Part shown: positions 1-7,930 of the stretch, one piece after another
Layout: every line of letters begins with the position of its first letter
Position numbering within the stretch: the stretch's first letter is position 1
NCBI RefSeq assembly: GCF_022829365.1
Contig: NZ_JAKSYJ010000196.1
Span: 1-64,000, forward strand
Length of the DNA stretch: 64,000 nucleotides
Source of the DNA: Methylobacterium sp. J-077
Lineage (GTDB): Bacteria > Pseudomonadota > Alphaproteobacteria > Rhizobiales > Beijerinckiaceae
Direction of reading: 5' to 3'
Notes under the pieces: generated by a model
The model's input: only the letters and a program-made list of their open reading frames with translations
Databases searched by the model: none
Told to the model about the DNA's origin: nothing
Position numbers and translations under genes: made by a program

Positions 1-56
1 TCTCCCGACCCGCTTCGCGGGCCACCCTCCCCCGCAGAGGGGGGAGGGAGAGGCGT
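1..56. repeat. Dispersed GC-rich palindrome
   Basis: The segment at 21-49 (CCACCCTCCCCCGCAGAGG, then GGGGAGGG) recurs nearly exactly at 61151-61178, and in opposite orientation at 60879-60903. It forms a hairpin of C-rich and G-rich arms. Here it forms the visible end of the ATPase reading frame. Confidence 0.6.
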
Positions 57-1871
57 CCGTGTCCGGCCGTGATTCTCCCGCGCCGGCTCGGCGAGGCCGG
101 CCTGGTGGAACAACGCGGTGGCGCGCACGGGTTTTTGCGCCCGCAGCCAAGCCTCGAACCGGTCGCTGCGGCCCTCCGCGTCGGCCTTCGCCTTCAGGTC
201 GCGCAGGGCCGCGAAGCTGCGCAGATCCGCCTCGGCCGGGTCGATCAGAATGCCGCCGGCCGCCTTGAAGGTCTCGACCAGGTGCCGGGTCTTGTCGCCC
301 CCCGGCACCGCGCCCCGCCGGACGATCAGCAGGTCCCGGTCGGGGATGCGGGTGGAGATGCCCGAGGCGGTGAGCGCCGCCCGCAGGCGGGCCTGGAACG
401 CGATGGCGTTGTGGTGCTGGAGCGCCCGGTAGCAGACGTGGCGCTCGCGGTCGTTCTCGTCCCGGTGGATGAAGGTCAGGCGCCCGTGCAGCGGCGGAAT
501 TTTTTGCTCCGGCTCGCCCTTGCTGGCGACGTCGAGCGCATCCTCCGGGTCGTCCTCAAGCGCGTAGAGGTCGAAGGCGGCGCGCAGGAGCTCGCCGAGG
601 CCGCCCTCGTCGTCGAGCAGCCCGTCGATCGGCGCGCGGCCGCGGGCGGCGTCGAGGTCGAATTCGTTCCCGGGCGGCGCCTTGGCCGGCCCGGTCTCGG
701 CGTGGACGAGGTCGTCGCAGACCGCCACGGTTCCGGCCGCCAGGCAGGCGCGGCGGACGGCGTCGCAGCGCATCAGCAGGGTGCGCGGCATCATCCCGGC
801 CTCGGCCGCCGCCGCGATCGCCGCCGGGCTGAACGGCCATTCCGGGTGCGGCGGCTGAAAACCGGCGGCGCGGTAGGCCGGGGCCAGCCGGCCGCGGATC
901 AGCGCGGCGGCCGCGGCCCGGTCGTTCATCCCCTGGAGGGCGATCGGCGGCTCGAACCGGTCGAGCAGCGGCTTGGCGGCGCGCTCCTCCAGGCGGATCC
1001 AGGAATCCTGCAGGCAGGTCATCACGGTCATGCCGCGGCCGCCGACATCGTGCAGCTCGAGCAGGCCCGCGGCCAGCACCTCTGCGAGGCCGGCGCTGGC
1101 GTCGAGATCGTCGGCCGCGGTGAGACGGCTCGCGTCGATGACGCCGTCGATCTGGTCCAGGGCGACGAGCGTCGGTCCGCCGAGCCCCATGATCCAGGCC
1201 ATGCCGCGCACGAGATCGACCGGGGCGGGCGGCGGCGTCTTGAACCCGAGGGCCGCCCGCTCGGCCGGGTCGGCGTCGTAGCCCTGCAGCCAGGCATGGG
1301 CGAGGCCGATGGCACCGAGATCCTGGGCGCGCAGCAGGCAGAGCGCGCGGAATACGTCCTGGTGCTGCAGGGCGCGGCGTGCGTCGACCTTCATCAGCGC
1401 CATGACCAGCAGGTCGACGATCCGGCGGGTATCCATGTTCGGCGTGTTGAACGCCGCCTCGACCTGCGCCTCGACCTTGAACCGGCGCGCGACCCCGGCC
1501 AGGACCGCGTCGGATTGCCGGCGCCCGTCCGGCATGGTCTGCAGCAGGGCGGTGAGGTAGCTGAGCGCCGCGCTGCGCCAGAAATCCGTGAGCCCGAGCA
1601 CGTCGAGCAGCACGAACCAGCCGCCCGAATTCCAGACCTCGCGCCGGAGTTGACCGATCAGGTGCGTCTTGCCGATTCCGGACTGGCCGACCAGCGCCCG
1701 CCCGTAGGGCCGCTTGTCCGGATCGCGGGCCTTGGCGTGCATCTCGGCGACCAGCAGCGGCACCAGCGCCTCGTTCGGGCCGCCGGTGGGCTCCGCCTCG
1801 GTCCAGACGCTGTCGAGGGTGCGGACCCAGTCGAAATCGACCCGGCGCAGTGCGTCGAGGGCGTCGGTCAT
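1..1871 (-). CDS. P-loop ATPase of a three-gene nuclease operon (3' end outside window)
   Basis: Reading from ATG at 1871 on the minus strand, the frame stays open for over 620 codons to the window edge. Residues near 63 read GQSGIGKTHL, a Walker A motif. Residues near 237 read LVALDQIDG, a Walker B-like strand. A sensor-like segment MTVMTCLQDSW follows about 45 residues later. The N-terminal region before the P-loop is short, and the rest is helical and leucine-rich. The start overlaps the stop of the upstream gene by 4 bp (ATGA), so the two are translationally coupled. The last ~18 codons before the edge run through a dispersed GC-rich palindrome (1-56), so the true C-terminus may be altered by, or lie inside, that repeat. 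I do not recognise an exact family; it resembles the large AAA/STAND-like ATPases found in phage-defence operons. The ATPase call is firm; the role is inference. Confidence 0.8.
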   Translation of the reverse strand, partial: MTDALDALRRVDFDWVRTLDSVWTEAEPTGGPNEALVPLLVAEMHAKARDPDKRPYGRALVGQSGIGKTHLIGQLRREVWNSGGWFVLLDVLGLTDFWRSAALSYLTALLQTMPDGRRQSDAVLAGVARRFKVEAQVEAAFNTPNMDTRRIVDLLVMALMKVDARRALQHQDVFRALCLLRAQDLGAIGLAHAWLQGYDADPAERAALGFKTPPPAPVDLVRGMAWIMGLGGPTLVALDQIDGVIDASRLTAADDLDASAGLAEVLAAGLLELHDVGGRGMTVMTCLQDSWIRLEERAAKPLLDRFEPPIALQGMNDRAAAAALIRGRLAPAYRAAGFQPPHPEWPFSPAAIAAAAEAGMMPRTLLMRCDAVRRACLAAGTVAVCDDLVHAETGPAKAPPGNEFDLDAARGRAPIDGLLDDEGGLGELLRAAFDLYALEDDPEDALDVASKGEPEQKIPPLHGRLTFIHRDENDRERHVCYRALQHHNAIAFQARLRAALTASGISTRIPDRDLLIVRRGAVPGGDKTRHLVETFKAAGGILIDPAEADLRSFAALRDLKAKADAEGRSDRFEAWLRAQKPVRATALFHQAGLAEPARENHGRTRTPLPPPSAGEGGPRSGSG

Positions 1872-2572
1872 GCCTGGATCCAGAGGAGGTGGAACGGTTC
1901 GCCGGCCGGGCTGTAGGCGGCCTCGCGGTCGGCCTGCGTCAGGGCCTTCGGGTCGCTGAGCTGGCTCAGCCGGGCAGTCTTGTCGCCCTTGAGGATGCGG
2001 GCGAGGCCGGCATCGACGGTGGCGCGGTCGAGCTCGGCGAGCTGCGCCCGCACGTCGCTGAGCCGGACGGCCCGGGCGCGGGTGCCGCCCGTGAGCGCCA
2101 GATAGGCCGCCTCGATCCGGGCGCGCAGGGCGGCGGCAGCGGGTTTTTTCTTCGCGGACGGCCGGGCGGTTTTTTCGGCCGCAACCTTCTTCGCGGGGGG
2201 CTTCTTGGCCGAAACCGTCTTCGAAGCCGTCTCGGCCGGTTCCGCCGGCTCGGGCGGGGCGCCGATGAAGTCGGCCAGCGTCCGCCCGCTCTGTTCGAGA
2301 TGGCCACCGAGCCGGGCCAGCCAATCCTGCATCACCCGGAACGCCGGCGGCAGCGCGGCGTCGAGATGGGTGCCGGCCCAGTGCCAACCCTTGTCGGTCA
2401 CCGAGAGGACGAAGGAGCGGCCGCTCTTCTCGACACCGATCAGCCCGGCGGCGGCCAGCGCCTCGCGGTCGGCCTTCTTGACCGCCGGCATCACCTCGCC
2501 CTGCGGCGCCCGGCCGTGCCGGGCCAGCAGGCACCACAGGATCAGCGTCTGGGCGGGATTCGGGTCGCTCAT
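1868..2572 (-). CDS. Winged-helix-like protein with basic Ala/Lys/Pro linker
   Basis: 234 aa from ATG 2572, overlapping the upstream nuclease gene and the downstream ATPase gene by 4 bp each. The N-terminal ~80 residues (TLILWCLLARHGRAPQGEV, then LSVTDKGWHW) look like a winged-helix fold: helices followed by a wing ending in a DKGW turn. Residues about 105-150 form a histone-H1-like linker rich in K, A and P (AKKPPAKKVAAEKTA). A C-terminal domain of about 80 residues contains RLSDVRAQLAELDRATVDAG, again helix-turn-helix-like. I do not recognise a named family. Position between an ATPase and a nuclease, with two likely DNA-binding modules joined by a basic linker, suggests a DNA-binding adaptor; that is inference. 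Confidence 0.75.
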   Translation of the reverse strand: MSDPNPAQTLILWCLLARHGRAPQGEVMPAVKKADREALAAAGLIGVEKSGRSFVLSVTDKGWHWAGTHLDAALPPAFRVMQDWLARLGGHLEQSGRTLADFIGAPPEPAEPAETASKTVSAKKPPAKKVAAEKTARPSAKKKPAAAALRARIEAAYLALTGGTRARAVRLSDVRAQLAELDRATVDAGLARILKGDKTARLSQLSDPKALTQADREAAYSPAGEPFHLLWIQA

Positions 2573-3645
2573 CGGATCATCGCTCCATCGGAAGTTCGGC
2601 GCAGGCGCACCACGTCGCGGATCTTCTCCACCGCGCGCTGGAGGTCGGTCTCGACCTGCGCGTTGGTGACGCGCAGCACGAGGTAGCCCGCCGCCAGCAG
2701 CTCGTAGTCGCGGTGGCGGTCGGCGCTGAAGGTCGGGTCCAGGCGATGCTCGGGGCCGTCGAGCTCGACCACGACGCGGCCTTCCGCCCAGAGCAGGTCG
2801 ACCCGCGGGGCGGTGCCGAACCGGGGCAGCGGCACCGCCGCGTTGCCGGAGAACAGGTCCCTCAGTTCCGCATCCGCCCGCAGGGCCGCTTCGACCCGCC
2901 GCTCGACCGCGCTCGCCGGATGGGCGCGGGAGCGCGGGGCGAGGAACCGGGCCTCCACGGGCACCGGCGCGCGCAGCACCGCGTGGGCGCCGTAGAGCAC
3001 GCGGTCGTAGGGCGGCACCGGCGGCGGCGCGCTCGGGAACAGGGCCGCCACGGCGGTGCCGTGGCGGCGGCACCATTCGAGGGCCTCGATGACCGGGGCG
3101 GCGCGGTCCGGGGCGGCCGGATCAAGCTCGGTGACCAGCACCAGCCCCGAAGGCGCGACCGCCAGCACCAGCTGGGCGAGTTCCAGGCTCCGGGCGGCCC
3201 GCCGGAACCGCGGCGGGCGGCCCGCGGCGGCGTGCTTGGCCGCCGCCTTGAGCCACGGGCCGTGCGGTGCGGGCGAGGACGGGCCGTGCCAGTCCGGCCA
3301 GCGCGCCAGGGCGAGATCCGCGAGGTCGTCGAGCAGCCCGTCGAGGATCGACGCGGTGGTGCGCCCCCCGGCCGTCAGCAGCACCAGCAGGCTGTGTTCG
3401 GCCTCCGAGGCGTCGAGGCGGGGCCCGAGCCCGTCGAGACCGAGGCCGATGAGGACCAGCCGCTCCCCGGCGCCGAGCCGGAGAATCCGGCCGGACACGT
3501 CCGCGACCGGCAGCGTCGGCAACGGCGATACACCCGGTGGACCCGGCGCAGGCTCGTCGGCGAGGGGCATCAGGGCCGTGGCATCCGCAGGGTCATCCGA
3601 TCCGGATCGCGGGGTTTCTGACCACATCCCGGCCCGGGCCAGCAA
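2569..3645 (-). CDS. DUF559/Vsr-like PD-(D/E)XK nuclease-domain protein
   Basis: 358 aa, first gene of the three-gene overlapping minus-strand operon. The C-terminal ~120 residues have the DUF559 (very-short-patch-repair-like) pattern. It reads PRVDLLWAEGRVVVELDG at roughly residues 280-297, giving Asp and Glu/Asp at the PD-(D/E)XK positions. A downstream arginine-rich helix follows (RHRDYELLAAGYLVLRVTN), then a C-terminal helix. The N-terminal ~200 residues form an alpha/beta region without a motif I recognise (SLELAQLVLAVAPSGLVLV; EALEWCRRHGTAVAALF) that could be a vWA- or Toprim-like fold. ATG 3645 is the farthest upstream; an internal ATG six residues in is possible. Nuclease chemistry is family knowledge; use in defence is inference from the partner genes. 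Confidence 0.75.
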   Translation of the reverse strand: MLARAGMWSETPRSGSDDPADATALMPLADEPAPGPPGVSPLPTLPVADVSGRILRLGAGERLVLIGLGLDGLGPRLDASEAEHSLLVLLTAGGRTTASILDGLLDDLADLALARWPDWHGPSSPAPHGPWLKAAAKHAAAGRPPRFRRAARSLELAQLVLAVAPSGLVLVTELDPAAPDRAAPVIEALEWCRRHGTAVAALFPSAPPPVPPYDRVLYGAHAVLRAPVPVEARFLAPRSRAHPASAVERRVEAALRADAELRDLFSGNAAVPLPRFGTAPRVDLLWAEGRVVVELDGPEHRLDPTFSADRHRDYELLAAGYLVLRVTNAQVETDLQRAVEKIRDVVRLRRTSDGAMIR

Positions 3646-4001
3646 GCCCTCGGGGGCTCTTAGGTTGTCGCATGGGGGCGAATGTTCGGGCGTTGCCCGG
3701 AGGCTCGAGGCTCTGGCTCGTCATCGCGAGCGCAGCGAAAACGATCCAGGGCGGCGCGCGATCCCCGGGCCGGGTGTGTCCCGAGTGCGGGAAATCTGAC
3801 GGATGGAACCCGTGCTCTTGGCCCGCTCCCGACCCAGCCTTGCCTCACTGAGGCGAGTCCCAGCCTCCCAATAGCAGAAGCCGGTTCGAGTAGCGCTCAC
3901 TCAAACGATATTTGGAATTGTTTGCACTTAAGTGCATCTTGTCCAGGCACCGGGCCGGCCCGACAGGAACAATAAGGGGGACGCTCGGCCGTGGAGGACA
4001 C
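3646..4001. other. Divergent intergenic region with left copy of a dispersed palindromic repeat
   Basis: This 356-bp gap separates the minus-strand nuclease operon from the plus-strand oxidoreductase gene, so it should hold promoters for both; I cannot place a convincing -35/-10 pair. It contains a repeat arm at 3718-3740 (GTCATCGCGAGCGCAGCG) and a second conserved block at 3792-3811 (AAATCTGACGGATGGAACCC). The region just before the oxidoreductase gene (3890-3930) is AT-richer than its surroundings. Confidence 0.6.
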
Positions 4002-6164
4002 ATGAACGAGATCGTCAAGCCGGACTCCCTGATCGTCGCCGAGGCCGAGAGCCTGACCGAGACCTTCTTCGGCGGCTGCCCGCACGACTGCCCCGACACC
4101 TGTTCGATGCTGTTCGACGTCAAGGACGGTCAGCTCCAGGGCGTCCGCGGCAATCCGGACCACCCGATGACCCGCGGTGGCCTCTGCGTGAAGCTGAAGG
4201 ACTACGAGAAGCGCCACTACCATCCCGACCGGCTGCTCTACCCAATGAAGCGCGTCGGGCCGAAAGGCTCGAAGGAGTTCGAGCGCATCACCTGGGACGA
4301 AGCGCTCGACACCATCGTGACGCGCTGGAAGGCGATCATCGACCAGTACGGACCTGAAGCCATTGCGCCCTACAGCTACCTCGGCAACCAGGGCCTCGTG
4401 CACGGGCTGAACGGCGGCGACGCCTTCTTCAACCGCATGGGCGCGACCGTCACCGAGCGGACCTTCTGCGGCGAGGGCTCTTGCACCGCATGGCTGCTGA
4501 CGGTGGGCCCGACAGCCGGCCTCGACCCGGACAGCTACATCCACTCCAAGTACATCGTGATCTGGGCCTGCAACTCGATCAGCACGAACCTGCACCATTG
4601 GGCCATCGTCAAGGACGCCCAGAAGAAGGGCGCCAAGGTCGTCGTGATCGACACCTACGCCTCGCGCACCGCCAAGGCGGCCGACTGGCACATCGCGCCC
4701 AAGCCCGGCACGGACGGCGCGCTCGCCATGGCGCTGATCAATTCGATCATCGAGCAGGGCCTCGTCGACCAGGATTACGTCGACAACCACACGGTCGGCT
4801 TCGAGGAGCTGAAGGAGCGGGCCAGCACCCGCACCCCGGAATGGGCCGCCGAGATCACCGGCGTCCCGGCCGAGGACATCCGCAAGCTCGCTTACGAGAT
4901 GGCGACCGAGCAGCCGGTTGGCATCCGCATGGGCGTGGCGCTGGAGCGGCACTACGGCGGCGGCCAGACCATCCGGGCCGTCACCTGCATCCCGGCGCTG
5001 ACCGGCGCGTGGCGCCATGTCGGCGGCGGCGTCACGCAGTTCGGCGTCTGGGAGCACCCCTACAGGTTCGACGTGATGTGCCGGCCCGACCTGATCCCCG
5101 AGGGCACCCGTGTCGTCTCGAACCTGCAGATCGGCCGCGCGCTGACCGGCGAGATGCAGCTCGACCCCCCGATCATGTCGATGATGTGCTGGAACTCGAA
5201 CCCGGTCACGCAGGCGCCCGAGACCGACAAGATCGTCGAGGGGCTGATGCGGGAGGACCTGTTCATGGTCTCGGCCGAGCACTTCATCTCGGATACGGCC
5301 TCCTACGCCGACATCCTGCTCCCGGCGACGATGGGGGCCGAGATGGAGGACATGATCCTGTCCTGGGGCCACCTCTATCTCACCTACAACACCAAGTGCG
5401 CCGAGGCGCCGGGCGAGGCGATCCCGAACAACGAGATCTTCCGGCAGCTCGCCGCCCGGCTCGGCTTCGAGGAAGAGAACTTCAAGTGGAGCGACAGCGA
5501 GTGCCTTGAGCACTACGTCGACTGGTCGTCGCCGGCCTGCGAGGGGATCGACCTCGCCTACATGCGCGAGCACGGCTTCGCACGGCTGAAGGTCGGCACG
5601 CCGGACGACCGGGCGCCGCACCGGGACGGCAACTTCCCGACGCCGACCGGCAAGTGCATGCTGAAGGTCGAGGGCGCCACCAACTTCGTCGCGCCGCCGT
5701 TCCGGCAGATGTACGAGGGCTTCCAGCCCGGCGAGGCCCTCGATCCGCTGCCGGACTACCTCGGCCCGCGCGAGTCGCACGCGAACGATCCGGAACTCGC
5801 CAAACGCTATCCGCTCAACATCGTCTCGCCCAAGAGCCACTACTTCCTGAACTCCTGCTACGCGAACATGGAGGACAAGCAGAAGGGCCAGGGCGAGCAG
5901 TTCGTGATGATCAGCCAGGCCGATGCCGACGCCCGCGGTATTCGGGATGGCGACAAGGTGCAGGTCGCCAACGACCGCGGCGCGTTCAAGGGCGTGGCGC
6001 GCATCACCGACGATGTGAAGGCGGGCATCGTGGTCGCGACGCTGGGCTACTGGCGCCAACTGAACGAGGGAACGGTCAACAGTATCTCCTCGGGGGCCTT
6101 CACCGACATGGGTCATGCCCCATCGTTCTCGGACAACCTCGTCGAGGTCGCCCGGGCGAACTGA
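4002..6164 (+). CDS. Molybdopterin-dependent oxidoreductase (formate dehydrogenase/DMSO reductase family)
   Basis: 720 aa from ATG 4002, chosen because GGAGG lies 7 nt upstream; the frame is open further upstream without a ribosome site. N-terminal cysteines C26, C30, C34 and C62 (CPHDCPDTC ... GGLC) form the [4Fe-4S] motif of the DMSO reductase family. It has typical molybdopterin-domain segments (YGPEAIAPYSYLGNQG; VVVIDTYASRTAKAADWHI; DTASYADILLPATMGAE) and a C-terminal molydopterin-dinucleotide-binding domain (PLNIVSPKSHYFLNSCY). TERTFCGEGSC at about residue 155 is near the metal-ligand position and could supply Cys to Mo/W. There is no Tat signal, so it is cytoplasmic. No NADH- or quinone-linking subunit gene adjoins it. 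In Methylobacterium it could correspond to the atypical formate dehydrogenase Fdh4A, but I cannot confirm that; another BisC-family oxidoreductase is equally possible. A terminator follows. Confidence 0.85.
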   Translation: MNEIVKPDSLIVAEAESLTETFFGGCPHDCPDTCSMLFDVKDGQLQGVRGNPDHPMTRGGLCVKLKDYEKRHYHPDRLLYPMKRVGPKGSKEFERITWDEALDTIVTRWKAIIDQYGPEAIAPYSYLGNQGLVHGLNGGDAFFNRMGATVTERTFCGEGSCTAWLLTVGPTAGLDPDSYIHSKYIVIWACNSISTNLHHWAIVKDAQKKGAKVVVIDTYASRTAKAADWHIAPKPGTDGALAMALINSIIEQGLVDQDYVDNHTVGFEELKERASTRTPEWAAEITGVPAEDIRKLAYEMATEQPVGIRMGVALERHYGGGQTIRAVTCIPALTGAWRHVGGGVTQFGVWEHPYRFDVMCRPDLIPEGTRVVSNLQIGRALTGEMQLDPPIMSMMCWNSNPVTQAPETDKIVEGLMREDLFMVSAEHFISDTASYADILLPATMGAEMEDMILSWGHLYLTYNTKCAEAPGEAIPNNEIFRQLAARLGFEEENFKWSDSECLEHYVDWSSPACEGIDLAYMREHGFARLKVGTPDDRAPHRDGNFPTPTGKCMLKVEGATNFVAPPFRQMYEGFQPGEALDPLPDYLGPRESHANDPELAKRYPLNIVSPKSHYFLNSCYANMEDKQKGQGEQFVMISQADADARGIRDGDKVQVANDRGAFKGVARITDDVKAGIVVATLGYWRQLNEGTVNSISSGAFTDMGHAPSFSDNLVEVARAN

Positions 6165-6188
6165 ACTGCTCGCCGATTGGATGGAAGA

Positions 6189-6220
6189 CAAACAGGCGCC
6201 CTACGGGGCGTTTGTTTTTT
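6189..6220 (+). terminator. Rho-independent terminator after the molybdopterin oxidoreductase gene
   Basis: Inverted arms ACAAAC..GCGCCC and GGGGCG..TTTGT surround a TAC loop and run into a T-rich tail (TTTGTTTTTT), 25 bp past the stop codon. Confidence 0.8.
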
Positions 6221-6360
6221 GAATAGCAGCCCTTTGGTCAGCCTGTGCTGAGAACGAAGTGGGCGAGTTCCGGGTGTGTTCGTCGAAATCGAGCACACCC
6301 GGGTGTCCGCTTCGCGCACTATGACGCCCGAAAGCAGACCGACGGAAATCCACCCCTCTC

Positions 6361-6432
6361 GGACGGTTCGGGTGGGTCCCATCCGTTAGGTTTTCACCAC
6401 GCGGTTGCTTCACTGCGCTCGCAATGACGGGG
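6361..6432 (-). repeat. Right, inverted copy of the dispersed repeat
   Basis: TTGCTTCACTGCGCTCGCAA (6405-6424) is the reverse complement of the arm at 3718-3740. GGGTCCCATCCGTTAGGTTT (6374-6393) is the reverse complement of the second block at 3792-3811. The two copies are inverted around the oxidoreductase gene, and the spacer between the blocks differs. A complete palindromic version is at 58535-58623. Confidence 0.6.
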
Positions 6433-6462
6433 TGGGAGCTTCACAAGTCCCCTCCCCCCCCC

Positions 6463-6683
6463 TCAATACAGCGTGTCGTCCGCGCAAGCCTCGCCCCGCA
6501 CGTCGCGGGTCAGCGCCCGGCCGACATGCTCCACCGGCGGGCGCACCCTCGGCGTGGAGCCCCGGGTCGCCGAGCTCTTCCGCGGCGCGCCAGAGCTCGA
6601 TGGCGTGGTGGCCCGGGCGGCACGACCGCCGGATCCTCGCCCGCGCGCTTGCAGACCCGGTCCAGGATGTCGGACATGCTCAT
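6463..6683 (-). pseudogene. Small hypothetical gene disrupted by two frameshifts
   Basis: On the minus strand a protein-like sequence starts at ATG 6683 (or 6677): MSDILDRVCKRAGEDPAVV. It continues in a second frame as GHHAIELWRAAEELGDPGLH, then in a third frame as VEHVGRALTRDVRGEACADD and ends at TGA 6463-6465. Removing one base near 6621 and one near 6534 would give a single protein of about 72 aa with natural amino-acid composition. Both shifts lie in C/G runs, so sequencing error is as likely as true decay. I do not recognise the family. Confidence 0.4.
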
Positions 6684-6867
6684 GCGTGAAGTCCGAATGT
6701 CTGTATCTTGGAATCTTCCTGACTTGTCGTTGCAGGACATGCGGCTCGCGCGGACCAAACCTATCCATGAAGTTGCCGGACCGGCCAGGCGCGCGCCTGA
6801 TTCGGGCCCCCTGTCCGGCCTCGCGGATCGCCGCGATCGAACGGCGCAGACGCAGCGCGTCCGGCGC

Positions 6868-7446
6868 TCAGGGCGCGACCCGCCGCGCCGGCCGGCTGAC
6901 GAACCGGGAGCCGGCGAGCAGGAAGCGCCAGGGCGTCTCGGCGCCGCGGGTGATCCCGATGCGCCGGTCCGCCGCCACTGGAACCGGCTGGGCCCGGGGC
7001 GCGAACCGGAACGGCGCCTCCGCCACCGGCAGTCCGTCCATCGCCCCGGTGACGCCGAGGGCCTGGCACAGGCGGCCGGGCCCGGCGCAGAGCAGGCGCG
7101 GATCGGCCGTGCCCCGGCGCGCCGCCATGGCGTCCAGGTCATCAAGTGGCTCGATCGCCCGGAGCAGAACCGCGCTGCCGGGTTCGCAGACCAGGTTCAG
7201 GCACCAGTGCAGGCCGTAGGAGCGGTAGACGTAGACGTGCCCCGGCGGCCCGAACATGCTAGCGTTGCGCTTGGTCGGGCCGGCGAAGCTGTGGGAGGCT
7301 GGGTCGGTCCGGTCATAGGCCTCCGTCTCGACGATGATCCCACCCGCCTCGCCGACCCAGAGGCCGGCCCCGATCAGGTCCGAGGCCACCACGGCGGCGC
7401 TCCGGGCGAAGAACGGGTCGGGCATCGGATTTTTTTCCAGTGTCAT
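6868..7446 (-). CDS. DNA-3-methyladenine glycosylase (AAG/MPG family)
   Basis: 192 aa from ATG 7446. Base-excision repair enzyme that removes 3-methyladenine and related alkylated or deaminated purines. The family signature is clear: FFARSAAVVASDLIGAGLWV, then IIVETEAY (with the catalytic Glu of the ETEAY motif), DPASHSFAG, KRNASMFGPPGHVYVYRSYG, and GPGRLCQALGVT. Length matches bacterial members. A start nine residues upstream is open but lacks a ribosome site. The gene is monocistronic, facing the frameshifted gene at 6463-6683. Confidence 0.93.
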   Translation of the reverse strand: MTLEKNPMPDPFFARSAAVVASDLIGAGLWVGEAGGIIVETEAYDRTDPASHSFAGPTKRNASMFGPPGHVYVYRSYGLHWCLNLVCEPGSAVLLRAIEPLDDLDAMAARRGTADPRLLCAGPGRLCQALGVTGAMDGLPVAEAPFRFAPRAQPVPVAADRRIGITRGAETPWRFLLAGSRFVSRPARRVAP

Positions 7447-7930
7447 ACGGTCGATGTCATCCAGCCCGGGCAACGCCCGGCGGACGGTTCGGTTGACGGC
7501 TTCGGCGCGACCGGGGCGCCCTGAACAGAACCTGGCATCGCAGAGCGTGGCCGATCCCGCGACGCCTTTTCCCGGGCGCTTGCAGCGCCAGCGGAATGGG
7601 ACCCGGGACCCGGCGCCATACGGCGCGAAGCGTCCGCGCGCAGCACCGTTGCGTCTCGTCGGTGCCGCTTCGCGGCGCTCGCTCCGCGGGATCCCGGATC
7701 ACCGTCCGCTGACGTTCCGGGCGTCCGGGAAAGGGCCGCGTTTCATCCGCCGGAAACGGCCTTGCGACGCGTGGCGCGATCTCGCCCCGGCAGCGCTCGC
7801 GGCATCTTCAGATCGGCCCGATCCCATACCGCGCCGACAGATAACAATACAGCGGAGGCCAAGGCGGCCGTTTGCTGGTACGAGAGGCCGGATATACGGG
7901 CCCGCTGCCGATCTCGTCGGACCTCCCAGG
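7447..7930. other. Divergent intergenic region
   Basis: 484 bp between the glycosylase (minus) and the cyclase fusion (plus). Frames are open through it, but their translations are Arg/Pro-rich with no recognisable similarity. I see no clear promoter hexamers, repeat or RNA structure. Confidence 0.5.

Noticed and set aside
69..1916. 615-codon plus-strand open frame
   Set aside because: It is the exact antisense register of the minus-strand ATPase gene; the translation is low-complexity and the minus strand carries Walker motifs and overlapping starts.
3897..6191. 764-codon minus-strand open frame
   Set aside because: Antisense shadow of the molybdopterin oxidoreductase; composition is typical of high-GC shadow frames.
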